64,000 nucleotides of DNA from Halicephalobus mephisto (taxonomy: Eukaryota > Nematoda > Chromadorea > Rhabditida > Panagrolaimidae). The DNA lies in contig SWDT01000483.1 of assembly GCA_009193035.1 (NCBI GenBank), positions 1 to 64,000 on the forward strand, read 5' to 3'. Below the pieces are notes generated by a model that ran no database searches, was not told the origin of the DNA, and saw only the letters and a list, made by a program, of their open reading frames with translations. A program made the translations under genes and the position numbers. Shown piece after piece: positions 33,370-44,904 of this stretch (its first letter is position 1; every line of letters starts with the position of its first letter).

Positions 33370-33640
33370 CTGTATTTATGGACCTAGGGAGGTATTTCGT
33401 TATCGTCCGACGGAAAATGCTGACGTCCCTGGTTCCTCCCATTTTGACTCACTCACTCACGTTCATTATTGAAATATTTTCAAATTAAAAAGTTCCAGAA
33501 TCCAATGGAAGTTTCCGGAAACGATATCGCTACAGCACTAAACTAAAGTACAAAAATATCGAAAATATTTATTATTTTTAAATCTTTCTGAACCAATGTG
33601 GTTGCGTGAGGGATACGAATTTCTTATTTATCCGAACAAC
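33370..33640. other. Intergenic stretch without recognised feature
   Basis: Mixed composition, with CTCACTCACTCACG and CGACGGAAAATGCTGACGTC. No gene model fits. Confidence 0.4.
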
Positions 33641-34095
33641 AATAAAATTAAACACAATAACAACCATATATTAATAACTAGTCAACATTCGGTATATTAT
33701 GTACAGTATGTCTATTGTCTAGCAAGTAGAATTTTCTCTTCGAGACCTGGCTTGATTGTCAAATAACGAGTTGATACGCTGGTATAACAAAAACTAAACA
33801 CAATAACAATCATATATTAACAACTAGTCAACATTCGGTATATTATGTACAGTATGCCTGTTATCTAATAAGTAGAATTTTCTCTTCGAGACCTGGCTTG
33901 ATTGTCAAATAACGAGTTGATACGCTGGTATAACAAAAACTAAACACAATAACAACCATATATTAATAACTAGTCAATATTCGATCTGTCATATACAGTA
34001 TGCCTGTTGTCTATTAAGTAGAATTTTCCCTTCGAGACTGTACGTCCTGGCTTATCTAGTAGTCAGTTAATACACCGATATAACAACCATATATC
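33640..34095. repeat. Tandem repeat, unit about 145 bp, three copies
   Basis: AACACAATAACAACCATATA, CTAGTCAACATTCGGTATAT, TAGAATTTTCTCTTCGAGAC and GAGTTGATACGCTGGTATAA recur three times, the last copy more diverged. Confidence 0.92.
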
Positions 34096-34234
34096 AAGTT
34101 TTTTTTCATATAAAAAACACCTCAAAAGAATACAATGTGAAGCAGTTATTGAATTCCTCAGAGACTTTCGTGCTAGGATCCCGTTCTCTCCCCATGCCCT
34201 AGGCATTTGTGAAATCATTTAATTCTTGTCTTTT

Positions 34235-34715
34235 ATCAGATGTAAAGTTGAAAATTCTGAAAAACTTCAATGTCTTATTTTATGAAAGTTGATGACCAAT
34301 TTGGAGGTCGAATTTTGACTCTTAATTTTAGAATCGAACTTCGAAGTTGAAAGTTGATCATCGAAGTTCGACCTCAAACTCTGACAGTTAACTTCGAAGT
34401 TGAAAGTTGATCATCAAAGTTCGATTTCAGTTTGATGACTAGTTTTGAGGCCGAAGTCTGATTATTAACCTTAGAATCGAACTTCGAAGTTGAAAGTTGG
34501 TCATCAAAGTTCGATTTCAAAGTTTGACTTCGAAATTTGACAGTCAACTTTGAAATTGAAGTTGATCATCAAAGTTCGATTTCAAAGTTTGACTTCAAAG
34601 TTCGACCTCAAACTCTGACAGCCAACTTCGAAGTTGAAGATGATCATCAAAGTTCGATTTCAGTTTGATGACCAACTTTGATTCCGAACTTTGATGATCA
34701 ACTTTTATAAACCTA
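34235..34715. repeat. TTGATGATCAACTT array, locus 3
   Basis: Units of AACTTCGAAGTTGAAAGTTG, ATCATCAAAGTTCGATTTC and TTTGATGACCAACTTTG in mixed orientation, same family as 10905-11890 and 29190-29690. Confidence 0.88.
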
Positions 34716-34849
34716 GGCAATACAATCCCGAAACTGAGAATTTCCTAAAATCATCTAAAGTTTAAAATTCCAAAAATTTTTTAAAACCATTCCGTAGAAA
34801 AATAAATTTTAAAATTTTTATAATCATCATTCCTTCTGTAAATCCACTT

Positions 34850-37085
34850 CCAATCAGCCACACAAACTTTATTCTGTCGTCGAAGCATCAAAACGCAGTA
34901 AAATTACAAGGGAATCACAAATATTACAATCAACACTGCTCATTACAAACTTTTTAAAAAAACTAAAAATTAACTATATTTAAAAACTTGTATTATTACT
35001 AAATCACAAAAATCCAAATAAATAGGGCCAACTAGCGCACTTAAGATGGGCTTGGCGCGAAGTTTGCATGGCAGTGGGAGCGCTGGATAAGGGATAAGCT
35101 TCGAGACTTCCATCGTTCCTTAGGGGGATCCAGGAAAAAATAAAAAAAACTTTTTGTCTGACTCTGTTCTAGCGATAAGCCTACACTTCCGGGCAAGCAT
35201 GAGTCAAGACTGAAAGACAGATATATCAGGAATAAATATTTAGCGAAAAGGCCGTCGAGGACACGGAACAAAGTGTTCTTGGTTCTTGAAAGATTCGTCT
35301 TCGGCTTAATGCCGGTCAATGCCCTGAGATTTGACGGATTCCACGACGGCTTTATCGCTTACTCTCAAAAGGGGAAGCACCAGGGGATATATAAGAAGCT
35401 AGAAAAAATCCCATCCAAAATCCGGTCGATAGGCCAATCATGTCTCCGTTGACTGTTATTACAGAATCGATCTTTAATTCCGTTTCAGTCTTTAATGCAA
35501 AAACCCGTGCAGATCGGTACATGATTGGCCAGTTCGGCCCTGTCTGGTAATTCTGAACTTTTCCCAGCTTCTATAATTGAAAGACGATGCAGGTAGTTGA
35601 AAGTTAAAGGTGCGTCAATATCATTGAATAAAATAAAAGCCATTGCACGAGTTTCCTGGCTGCCTTGAGGGGAGATTCAGAAGGACACGTAATGGAAGGA
35701 ATTAAATAAAGGGTAAGTCCAATCGGCCCGCGTCAGAGACTCGTCTTTGAATTTGGAACATCGGGAACGCTCTGGCAGTGATCATTGAGGATCTGAAAAA
35801 ATTTAATCATTATTACCGCTTTCATATAAAATTTTCACTTAAAACGCTGTATATAACGTATTTAAATTAGTTAAGATAAAAACAATAAAAAAATTATAAA
35901 ATTTGGTTCAGAAAACTGTCCATAATGATGTTAAAATATATTGAACCAAAACTGACTTATTTCAAAACCCCATATAAAATTTTCGTTTAAAAGGTTGTAA
36001 TTACCCTATTTCAATGAATTAAAACCGAAATAAATCTATTTTTAAGCATTTTAATTCAGAAAACTGTCCATAATGATGCTGAGGTATGTTAAACCAAAAA
36101 TAAACGAATTATTTCAAAACCTCATATAAAATTTCCATTTATATACCTATAAGTAATCATATTCAGACTTAATATAGCAGATATAAATGAATTAATTTAA
36201 ATTTTCATTCATAAAACTAAAAGTAATCGCATTTAGCTTTTTTAATGCCAGTCTGAATCATTTTAAATTGCCATAAAAATCTCATTAATAAAGTCTTTAA
36301 TAACTTTTTTAAGTAGAAAAAAATAAATTAATCCAAATTTTTCATACAAAAATTTCATTCATAAAACAGTCGCTACATTTTTCAAATTCTTTATAACCGT
36401 TAAAAACGAAAATAAATAATTTCGAAATTTCATATAAAAATTGTATCTAAAATCTTCAAAAATCTACTTTAGGATTGTATGATTAAAAGTAACCAATTTC
36501 GAAATTTTATAAAAAATCGTATCTGGAATCTTCACTAGCATTGCATGATTAAAAATACATCAGTAATTTCGAAATTTTATATAAAAATTGTGTTTAAAAT
36601 CTTCGAAGATCTTGTTATAATCGATAGAAATGAAAACAAGTAAATAATTTCGAAATTTTATATAAAAATTGTACCTAAAATCTTCAAAGATCTTGTTATA
36701 ATCGATAGAAACGAAAATATAACAACAATTTCGAAATTTCATATAAAAATTGTACCTAAAATCTTCGAAGATTTTGTTATATCTGATAGAAACAAAAATA
36801 TAACAACAATTTCGAAATTTTATATAAAAATTGTACCTAAAATCTTCGAAGATTTTGTTATACCTGATAGAAACGAAAACAAGTAAATAATTTCGAAATT
36901 TTATGTAAAATCTCACCTGCATGACCGTCAGCATCTAGGATGTCGTTCAATCATCGTGGATTCAGATGCAGCATCTGGATATTCACAACGACTTGACGGC
37001 TAAATAATGAAGGATAAAAACGAGCGCCCGAGTCGAGTCATCGCCTAGAAATCACTTGATGAATCCACAACACTTAAAAAAACAC
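34850..37085 (-). ncRNA. Candidate spliced non-coding transcript
   Basis: On the minus strand a GC-richer block ends CTGACGGTCATGCAG and is followed by donor GTGAGA (exon end 36916). An acceptor TTTTTTCAG gives a second block from 35792 down to about 34860, where AATAAA occurs (complement of 34869-34874). Between them lies a repeat-filled intron. No frame across the blocks is convincingly coding; several short frames start and stop (MLTVMQ joins to only about 19 more residues). The second block holds a perfect 12-bp inverted pair, GGCCAATCATGT and ACATGATTGGCC, roughly 90 bases apart. It could be a long non-coding RNA, a snoRNA host, or a gene whose coding exons I missed. The 5' end is a guess. 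Confidence 0.4.
35820..36930. repeat. Intron of the candidate transcript, with 81-bp tandem repeat
   Basis: 36550-36915 carries four to five copies of an 81-bp unit (AAAATTGTACCTAAAATCTT, CGAAGATTTTGTTATA, CGATAGAAACGAAAATATAA, ACAATTTCGAAATTT). 35820-36550 shows older, decayed copies (CATATAAAATTTTCATTTA). 81 is a multiple of three, hence the spurious 124-codon frame. Confidence 0.88.
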
Positions 37086-37174
37086 GTTTTACGCGAGATA
37101 AAAAGTACGAAAACAAACTCAATATATAATCATCAAAAATAAAATGAATCACACGTGACAATCCTGACGCCTAC

Positions 37175-38290
37175 GTTAAATTTAAAACTCAATTTTGAAG
37201 GATTGGCGATTTTTAGAATAAAGTTGAAATTTCGAAATATAAAAATTTTTAGTTTTTAGAACATTCCACTAGAGACTATTTCGTAATAATATGTTTTAAT
37301 TTTTACATTTATCAAAAAATTTCTAAAATCTTTGAAATTTAAAATTGATATATGAAATTTAATTTTTGAAGTTTTTAGAACATTCCATTCCAGACTATTT
37401 CGTAACAATGTTTTAATTTTTATATTTATCAAAATAAAAAATTTCTAAAATCTTTGAAATTTAAAATTGATATATGAAATTTAATTTTTAAAGTTTTTAG
37501 AACATTCCACTACAGACTATTTTATAATAATAATGTTTTAATTTTTATTTATGAAATTAGGATTTATAAGTTTCTAAGCTTTTTAGAATAATTAAAAACA
37601 AACAATTTCGAAAGTTTCCAAATTACTTTAGGAATTCGCGTCAAGACTATTTCGCAATACTGCTTCTTTCTAATTCCTATATTTGCCAAAATAACATCTT
37701 TTAGAAGCTCCAGAAGCATTTTAGAATTTTACAAAATTTAAAAATAATAAAAAAATAATTTCGATATTTTTTAGAAAATTTTAAAATTTCGCGTCGGGAC
37801 CATTTCGTAGTAATTTTCAAATTTTTATTAAATTAAAATTTTTTAGAAGCTTCTGGAACATTCTAGAATATTAAAAATATAAAAAAATAAATAAAAAAGA
37901 ATTTCGATATTTTTTGGAATTTCGCGTCGGGACCATTTCGCAATAACTAATTTTTTAAATTTTAATTTTCATCAAAAGTAAATTTTTAAAAACTTTCAGA
38001 GCATTCTAGAATCCTAAAAATTAAAAAAAAAAATAATTTCGATATTTTTAGAAAATTTTAAAATTTCGCGTCGGGACCATTTCGCAATAATTTAAAAATT
38101 TTATTTTCATTAAAATATTTAAAATTTTATTTTTATTAAAATTTTTAATTTTTAATTTTATTAATTTTTAAAATTTTATTTTTATTAATTTTTAAAATTT
38201 TTAATTTTATATAAATTTTAAAATTTTGAAAATTCGAGAAAATTGAAAATATCTTAAATTTCGCGTCGTGACCATTTCGTGACGAGAAAT
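37175..38290. repeat. Two interlinked tandem repeats with GGGACCATTTCG words
   Basis: 37250-37560: three copies of about 120 bp with CATTCCACTACAGACTATTT and AAATTGATATATGAAATTTA. 37600-38290: five copies of about 120-150 bp with TTTCGCGTCGGGACCATTTC and GCAATAA. The motif resembles the GTCTCG/GGGACC words elsewhere in the window. Confidence 0.85.
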
Positions 38291-38314
38291 TTACTTTTAT
38301 TTTTTTACAGTAGT

Positions 38315-38395
38315 ATGGCTGAAAAGAATAAGTCAAGGAGTTTCGTCAAACCGTCGCGATCGATCGCCGCGGGGTGCACGATCGAAAAAAATTAA
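38315..38395 (+). CDS. Possible 26-codon micro-ORF or first exon
   Basis: TTTTTTTACAG is followed within four bases by an ATG that reads MAEKNKSRSFVKPSRSIAAG and then CTIEKN before a TAA. The acceptor is good and the start context acceptable, which fits a trans-spliced first exon. I found no donor with a matching downstream exon, so this stays tentative. Confidence 0.25.
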   Translation: MAEKNKSRSFVKPSRSIAAGCTIEKN

Positions 38396-38830
38396 AAACG
38401 AATTTTTCGGATTTCTTCGACGAAAAATCCGACATTTATGAAAAAAAATTTATTTAAATTTTTTAAAATTTAAAAATGTGTAAAAAAAAAAGAAACGTAA
38501 TAATACGCCATTTCTACTCGCGTCGGCGGCGGTCGGAAAACGCGAAAGAGGCAAACTTGGCTGTGTAATGCGTTCATCCCGCTCTCCTGACAGCCACCGA
38601 GAAGGAGGGATTTTGGCAAAATTCCAAAATAGATTCTTCAATGGTGAGGACAGGAATGACGGACAAACCCGAACTAGTCTGTCCGATTCTTTTCGCAGAA
38701 TTTGGTCGATTCGGTCTCTTGGAAACTTGCCCAGTTTTCTCTCAAACGAGAAAAGCCCACAGGCAACGACAGTATTTCTCAAACACCGCAGGACCCCTCT
38801 ACAGATACAAAAAATGTACAAAAAAATAAA
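38330..38830. other. GC-rich island, coding status unclear
   Basis: CGCGATCGATCGCCGCGGGG and CGCGTCGGCGGCGGTCGG are exceptional in this window. Frames stay open on both strands for 60-123 codons because stops are rare at this composition. No domain was recognised. It may be a promoter-type island or an exon of a missed gene. Confidence 0.35.
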
Positions 38831-39780
38831 TAAAAATTAAACATAAAATTCTGAAAAAATCGAAAATAAATAAAAATAAAATTTAAAAAATTAAAATAAA
38901 TAAAAATAAAATTTAAAAAATTAAAAATAAATAAAATTCTAAAAAAATCGAAAATAAATAAAATTTAAAAAATTAAAATAAATAAAAATAAAATTTAAAA
39001 TAAATAAAATTTAAAAAATTTAAAATAAAAAATAAAATCCTAAAAATCGAAAATAAATAAAAAATAAAATTTAAAAAATTTAAAATAAAATTTGAAAAAT
39101 CAAAAATAAAATTCTAAAAAAATTTAAAATTAAATTTTAAAAATCGAAAATTAAATTTGAAAATTAAAAATTATATTTAAAAAAATTAAAATACAATTTA
39201 AAAAATGTTTTTTAAATTTAAAAATTAAATTTTTAAAAAACTGAGAAAAAATAAAAATTAAATTAAAAAAGAAATTTCAAAAATAAACAAAAACTAAACA
39301 ACCTAAGGGCGCGAAAAACGGTCAGTTGATGACGTCATTGTCCATCGCGCACGAGAACGACTATTGACGTCAGGAAAAAACAAATTCAAACATAGCAAAA
39401 TATTATCCAAAAATCTTCGAATAAACAAAATTACCGTTTTTTACAGTTGTACTTTGAAAATTAAAAAATTTTTAAAAATAAAAAGTTTTTTGAAAATTTA
39501 AAAATTAAAAAAATTTTTTAAAATAAAGTTTTTTTGAAAATTTAAAAATTAAAAAAATTTTAAAAATAAAAAGTTTTTTCAAAATTAAAAAATTTTTAAA
39601 AATAAAGTTTTTTTGAAAATTTAGAAATTAAAAAATTTTAAAAATAAAAAGTTTTTTGAAAATTAAAAAATTTTAAAAAATAAAGTTTTTTTCAAAATTA
39701 AAAAATTTTTAAAATAAAGTTTTTTCAAAATTTTCAGAATCAGAAAATTATAAACATTGAGGTGGGGGTTCTTGCCGAAG
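38830..39780. repeat. AT-rich AAATAAATAAAA region split by a CRE-bearing element
   Basis: 38830-39290 and 39430-39740 are long AAAATAAATAAAATTTAAAA and AAAAAGTTTTTTGAAAATTA repeats. The interruption is described separately. Confidence 0.8.
39300..39390. promoter_or_regulatory. Cluster of CRE and E2F-like sites
   Basis: Within 60 bases: GGGCGCGAAAAACGG (E2F-like), GATGACGTCATTG (perfect TGACGTCA palindrome), CATCGCGCACGAG and ATTGACGTCAGG. It stands alone inside AT-rich repeats. A role as an enhancer or promoter is inference. Confidence 0.35.
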
Positions 39781-39789
39781 GGTCTTAAG

Positions 39790-40180
39790 GAAAATTTTTA
39801 AAAGTTCTTAAGCACTTTTACAATTGTATAATTATAATTCAAAAAAATTGTTTAAAAATGTCTTGACACAAATTTTAAAAATTATAAAACATTTTTAAAA
39901 ATTAAAAATTATAAAACATTTTTAAAAATAAAAAATTATAAAACATTTTTAAAAATTAAAAATTATAAAACATTTAAAAAAAAATTAAAAATTATAAAAA
40001 TTAAAAAATATTTTTGAAAATTTAGAAAATTCTAAAAAATTTTACGAAATTCTAGAATTTTGTATATTTTAGGAGATTTTAGAATCTTCCGTTGGATTTT
40101 AAAATTTTCTTGTTTCAAAATAGAGAACGTCAGAAAATCCGAATGACTCAACTTCTTCATTAGCCGTGCCCGCTGTGAAA
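39790..40180. repeat. ATTATAAAACATTTTTAAAA tandem and flanks
   Basis: Four to five copies of a unit of about 30 bp at 39875-40010, AT-rich flanks, then unassigned sequence to 40180. Confidence 0.7.
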
Positions 40181-40475
40181 TCCTGTCCCAAAAAGAAAAA
40201 ATTCTGTCTCGAAAAGAAAAAAATTCGGTCTTGAAAAGAAAAAAATTCTATCCTGAAAAGAAAAAAATTCTGTCTTAAAAAGAGAAAAAATTCGGTCTTG
40301 AAAAGAAAAAAATTCTGTCTCGAAAAGAAAAAAATTCGGTCTTGAAAAGAAAAGAATTCTATCTTGAAAAGAAAAAAATTCTGTCTTGAAAAGAAAAAAA
40401 TTCTGTCTTGAAAAGAAAAAAATTCTGTCCTAAAAAGAAAAAATTCTATCCTGAAAAGAAAAATCGGAGACTAGC
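40180..40475. repeat. 22-bp minisatellite, about 13 copies
   Basis: TTCTGTCTTGAAAAGAAAAA with an AA tail, alternating with TTCGGTC and TTCTATCC variants. Confidence 0.95.
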
Positions 40476-40800
40476 CAGAGGAAAAACGACCACGGAGGGA
40501 TGCCAGTTGCCGTTCCGTCTGGCCAGAAATAGCCAGCGGCACTCGAGGAGGTCTGTCCAGAAAACAAGTTCAAATTCGAGTCTCTCTAAAAACAATGCCC
40601 AAATCCGAAATTCTGAGTGGTTTCTGAATACAAACAGATTCTAATCTCCATGACGTTGATGTAGAAATTTTTATTTTAATAAATTTATCTAAAAAAGAAG
40701 TTTTTGGCGAAATTAAAAAAAAACAAATTAAAAAAATCAAAAAAGTTTAATGAAATTTAAAAATAAAAAATTCTTAAATAGTGAAAATAGACCTACAAAA
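40475..40800. other. Unassigned intergenic sequence
   Basis: A somewhat GC-richer patch (CAGCGGCACTCGAGGAGGTC) with no supportable gene, then AT-rich sequence. Confidence 0.4.
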
Positions 40801-41235
40801 ATTCCAGAAGTTTGGGTTGAAGTAGGTCCTACCAGGCCCTACAACTTCGACTTAGGAATAATTAAGTCCCATAAAAATCCTACAAAGGTCCTAGAATAGA
40901 TCCTATCAGGCTTTAAAACTTCAGCCTGGGAATAAAAAGGCCCTAAGATAGATCCTAAAATAGGTCCTATCAGGTCCGATAAAGGTTCTAAAATAGGTCC
41001 TATCAGGCCCTAACTACAGTCTGGAAATAAAAAGACCCTAAGATAGATCCTACAACTTTGACCTGGAAACAAGTAGGTCCTACAAAGGTCCTAGAATAGG
41101 TCCTGCCAGGCCCTACAAAGGTCCTAGAATAGGTCCTGCTAGGTCCTACAAAGGTTCTAGAATAGGTCCTGCCAGGCCCTACAAAGGTCCTAGAATAGGT
41201 CCTGTCAGGCCCTAGAACTTCAATTGAGAAAGAAA
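40800..41235. repeat. 33-bp minisatellite of AGGTCCTAGAATAGGTCCTG
   Basis: Roughly ten copies, regular in 41070-41225 (GGTCCTGCCAGGCCCTACAA with AGGTCCTAGAATA) and decayed before. The 33-bp period creates an 11-residue repeat in the minus-strand frame at 41003-41251. Confidence 0.92.
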
Positions 41236-41289
41236 CAGACCTTATAAACATGCTTAAAATTTCATGATGACAAACATCTTACAAGATCT

Positions 41290-41830
41290 TAAAATTTTAA
41301 TGTATTAAAAAATATTCAAAAACGTAATATTTGTTTTTTTCGGAATTTTTGAAAATAAAAATAAAACTCAATTACTGTAGAATTAAAATTTATTGTTTTT
41401 TAATGAAAAATAATTTACAATTTACAAAATTTTATTTTTCAAAAAAATTATTCATAATTAAAAAAAAATTAAAAATTAGATTTTTTAAATAATTAAAATA
41501 AAAAAAATTAAAAATTAGAAATTTTTAAATAATTAAATTTTAAAAAATTATAAAAAAATAAATTTTTAAAATTTTTAAAAAATAAATTTTTAAAATTTTT
41601 AAAAAATAAATTTTAAAAAATTATAAAAAATAAATTAAAAAAATTATAAAAAATAAATTTTAAAAAATTATAAAAAATAAATTTAAAAAATTAAAAATAA
41701 GTTATAATTTAAGAAATTCTATTTCTTAAAGATCATTGTTGATTTAAAAAATCCAAAAAAACAACAGTTGCCACAGGCATTAAAAATTAAAGCTTTGTGA
41801 AGTTATTTTTACATTTGATCAACGATTGGA
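41290..41830. other. AT-rich sequence, nothing recognised
   Basis: AAAAATTATAAAAAATAAATT-type low-complexity sequence. Confidence 0.6.
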
Positions 41831-41894
41831 AGATCCAGTTCTAAATTTATTTTTCGAAAACTCCAAAAAAGGAAAACAACGTTGTTTTTGTTTA

Positions 41895-42480
41895 CTTACT
41901 CGTAGAGATGTCCCGAACAACAGAACCAGTACTGGTCCTCGGCCATATGACACTTCCTCCCCAGCGGCAGTTGGTCCCCAAAGATATTTCTTCCCTAAAA
42001 CATTTCCCTAATCACAGTTGATCCCCAATGATATTTCTTTAGTGATACTCTCTCCCTAGTAATAGTTCTTTCCCAATGATATTTCTTCCCCCAGCGGCAG
42101 TTGGTCCCCAAAGATATTTTTTTCCCCAGGAACAATTAGTCCTAAAAGATATTTCTTCCCTAATCACAATTGGTCCCCAGTAGTATTTCTTTAGCGATAC
42201 TCCCTCCCTAGTAATAGTTCTTCCCCAATGATATTTCTTCCCCAGCAACAATTAGTCCTAAAAGATATTTCTTCCCTAAAAACATTTCTCTAAAAACATT
42301 TCTCTAATCACAGTTGATCCCCAGTGATATGTCTTCCTCAACAACAATTAGTCCCCAATGATACTTACTCTTCAGCAGTTATTCCTAAGTAATAGTTCTT
42401 CCCCAATGATACTTCTTCCCTAAAGACATTTCTCTGATCACAGTTAGTCCCGAAAGATACTTCCTCCCCAGCAGCTTATC
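41895..42480. repeat. Complex tandem repeat of CCCCAATGATATTTCTTCCC units
   Basis: Short units of about 26-30 bp (AATAGTTCTTCCCCAATGAT, ATTTCTTCCCTAA, CACAGTTGATCCCCA) are arranged in a higher-order repeat of about 130 bp, so it has two levels of periodicity. Confidence 0.88.
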
Positions 42481-42484
42481 TTCT

Positions 42485-43095
42485 CTTTTATTTCGCAAGA
42501 TTTATCTCACTTTTTTTCAATTGAAATAATTTAACATATTAGTTAAGTAAGAAAAATACTTTATTCGAAATGGTCCTTTGAAACAAATTACGGTAGATTT
42601 TATACCTTATCTGATGGATATTGGAAATCCGTATTTATTTTTTCTAACAATTTTATAAAATAAAAAATAAAATAAATGTGAAATTTCAAATATCAAAAAT
42701 CAGAAAAATCAAAGTTTTTCCACTTTTTCGTCGAAATTCACCAATTTTCGTTTTTAATTTTAATTTTAATAATTCTTTTTCTTAATTAAGTATATTTTTC
42801 TCTTTTATTAAATATATTTAATTAGTTTTTCGAAAAAACGATTAAAAAAACGAAAAAATTCAATCCTAAATTTATAAATTTAGAAATTTTCCAAATTATT
42901 TCATTTTAAAAAATCTAAAAAAAAATAAATTTTGAATCAGTTCTTCAAAACCTTCAAAATCATACATAACTCATCCCAAAGGCCACTTTCAGTAAATTTT
43001 TCTTCTGTAAGACAAAAATTTCGAAAACTTCTAGAAATTTCCACAAAATTGTAGGAAAATTCAGAATTTCTCGAAAGGTTTTTATTGTTAAGATG
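42485..43095. other. AT-rich spacer with a diverged copy of the 22.5-kb repeat
   Basis: 42485-42560 resembles the unit of about 180 bp at 22490-22865. The rest is AT-rich with no gene seen. Confidence 0.5.
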
Positions 43096-43460
43096 GAAAA
43101 CAGAAATATAAAAATAATCTTTACTAGTACAATAAGGATACAATTTATATATTTCTTCCCACACAACTACAATCGAGAGTTGTATTCATACTTTACAGTA
43201 TTCCACATTTCATGATATTCCGACTATTGCTTGAAGTTCTCTCTTTCTAGTCTAGTTTCTATCTCGCCAGGTATCTAATAATAGATAGGATTATACTATT
43301 AAATACTAACTGTTAAGACAGAAAACAAAAGTACATTAATAGTCTTTACTAGTACAATGAGACAAGGGTATAATTTGTAGTGATTTTAACAATATAAAAC
43401 TGAAAGTCTCACTCATGCCCTACAGTATTCCACACCCCTGATATTCAGGCTATTATGAAT
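43085..43460. repeat. Dispersed repeat, unit about 230 bp (locus 1)
   Basis: Shares TAATCTTTACTAGTACAAT or close variants, CCCTACAGTATTCCACA, GATATTC(C/A)G and TAATAATAGATAGGATTATA with 60840-61720. Confidence 0.88.
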
Positions 43461-43800
43461 GTTTCTGAATATTTCTACGATCTTCAATGAGTTTTTAAAA
43501 ATATTCAGAAAATTTCATAAGATCCTAAGATCTTCAATAAAATTTTAGGAATATTCAGAAATTTCCATAAGAATCTGGAATCTTCTAGAGAGTTCTAAGA
43601 TTCTAGAAATATTCAGAAAATTTCATTAGATCTTAAGATCTTCTAGAGAATTCTAAGATTTTAGGATCTTATGAATGTTTCTGAATATTTCTATGATCTT
43701 CAATGAATTTTTAGAAATATTCAGAAAATTTCATAAGATCCTAAGATCTTCGATATACTTGAATAACATTCCAGAATTTTCTGCAGAATTCTAGGATTCA
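43440..43800. repeat. Tandem repeat of AGAAAATTTCATAAGATCCT words
   Basis: Five copies of a unit of about 60-70 bp with TAGAAATATTCAGAAA, TCATAAGATCCTAAGATCTT and AATGAATTTTT. Confidence 0.85.
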
Positions 43801-44100
43801 CGCACTTGAATCCTACTTTGAAAACAAGTGAAATCACGACGAAAGGAAGAAAGTCTCGCCTAGCTTCTTCACGACAAAAATAAAGTGAAACCGGCTTTCG
43901 AATTGAAACAGACTCAAACTAAAGCGGAAAGACTGGTTACAGCGTTTTTTGGGGAACAGCTGATCGATACAAGGAGTCAAGGAAATTCGCACAAAGGAAT
44001 CTGGGTCAAAAACAACAAATACTCGGATGACCCGAATATTCTTGCCTCAGGCGTTTTAGATCACAATATTATAAAAAACAAATTTTTTAAAATCGTATAA
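43800..44100 (+). other. Short GC-richer stretch with open frame, unassigned
   Basis: From 43885 a frame stays open 71 codons on the plus strand (TLVTAFFGEQL-like region), but no ATG starts it and no splice borders frame it. Possibly a lost exon. Confidence 0.2.
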
Positions 44101-44880
44101 AAAATTCTTTCTAATTTATAAAAAAGTAAACTTTTAAAAAAATATATATAAAAAATAAATTTTTAAAAATATATAAAAAAAAGTAAATTTTTAAAAATAT
44201 ATATGAAAGTAAATTTTTTAAATTTAAATAAAAAATAAATTTTTAAAAATATATATAATTAATTTTTAAAAATATATAAAAAAAGTAAATTTTTTTAAAT
44301 TTATATAAAAATAAATTTTTTAAAATATATATAATTAATTTTTTATAAAATTATAAAATTGTTTCAACAAGAATTTTCGGATTTTCCGGTTGGGACCAAG
44401 AATTGTAAAATTTTGTGTTTAAATAATTCTGAAAAATTTCAAAAATCGTAAATGACGAATTTCGAAGATCAGCTCTCATCCGTTTTTAACAAATGTAAAG
44501 TTTAATTTTATTTATAAAAATAAGTCCTCTGACGTCAGAGATCACAGAAACAATATTTACTTTCAGTGGGATGTTGAGTGATTTTCGTGGAAATCGTGAG
44601 GGAGGCGATATCCGGGATATTTTAAATCCAAAAAAATTTAATTCTAAAAAAATTTAAAATATTTAATTTTTTTAAATTTTTAAAATATTTAATTTTTTTT
44701 TAAATTTTAAAATATTTAAAATATTTAATTTTTTTTAAATTTTTAAAATATTTAATTTTTTTTTAAATTTTAAGATATTTAATTTTTTTAAATTTTAAAA
44801 TATTTAATTTTTTTAAATTTTGAATAAGTTATGGTTTTAGAAGGACATTTGATCAATGGACAACTTTTTTGGACCTTTGT
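44100..44880. repeat. AT-rich tandem arrays
   Basis: 44110-44350: AAATTTTTAAAAATATATA units. 44640-44830: TTTTTAAATTTTAAAATATTTAA units. Between them lies plain AT-rich sequence with CTCTGACGTCAGAG (a TGACGTCA palindrome) at about 44528. Confidence 0.8.
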
Positions 44881-44904
44881 ACATCTTTGTTGAGATCTGT
44901 CCTG

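Noticed and set aside
35041..35319. 92-codon minus-strand frame within the candidate non-coding transcript
   Set aside because: No ATG start, lysine/leucine-poor mixed composition, and it begins mid-exon; not enough to call a protein.
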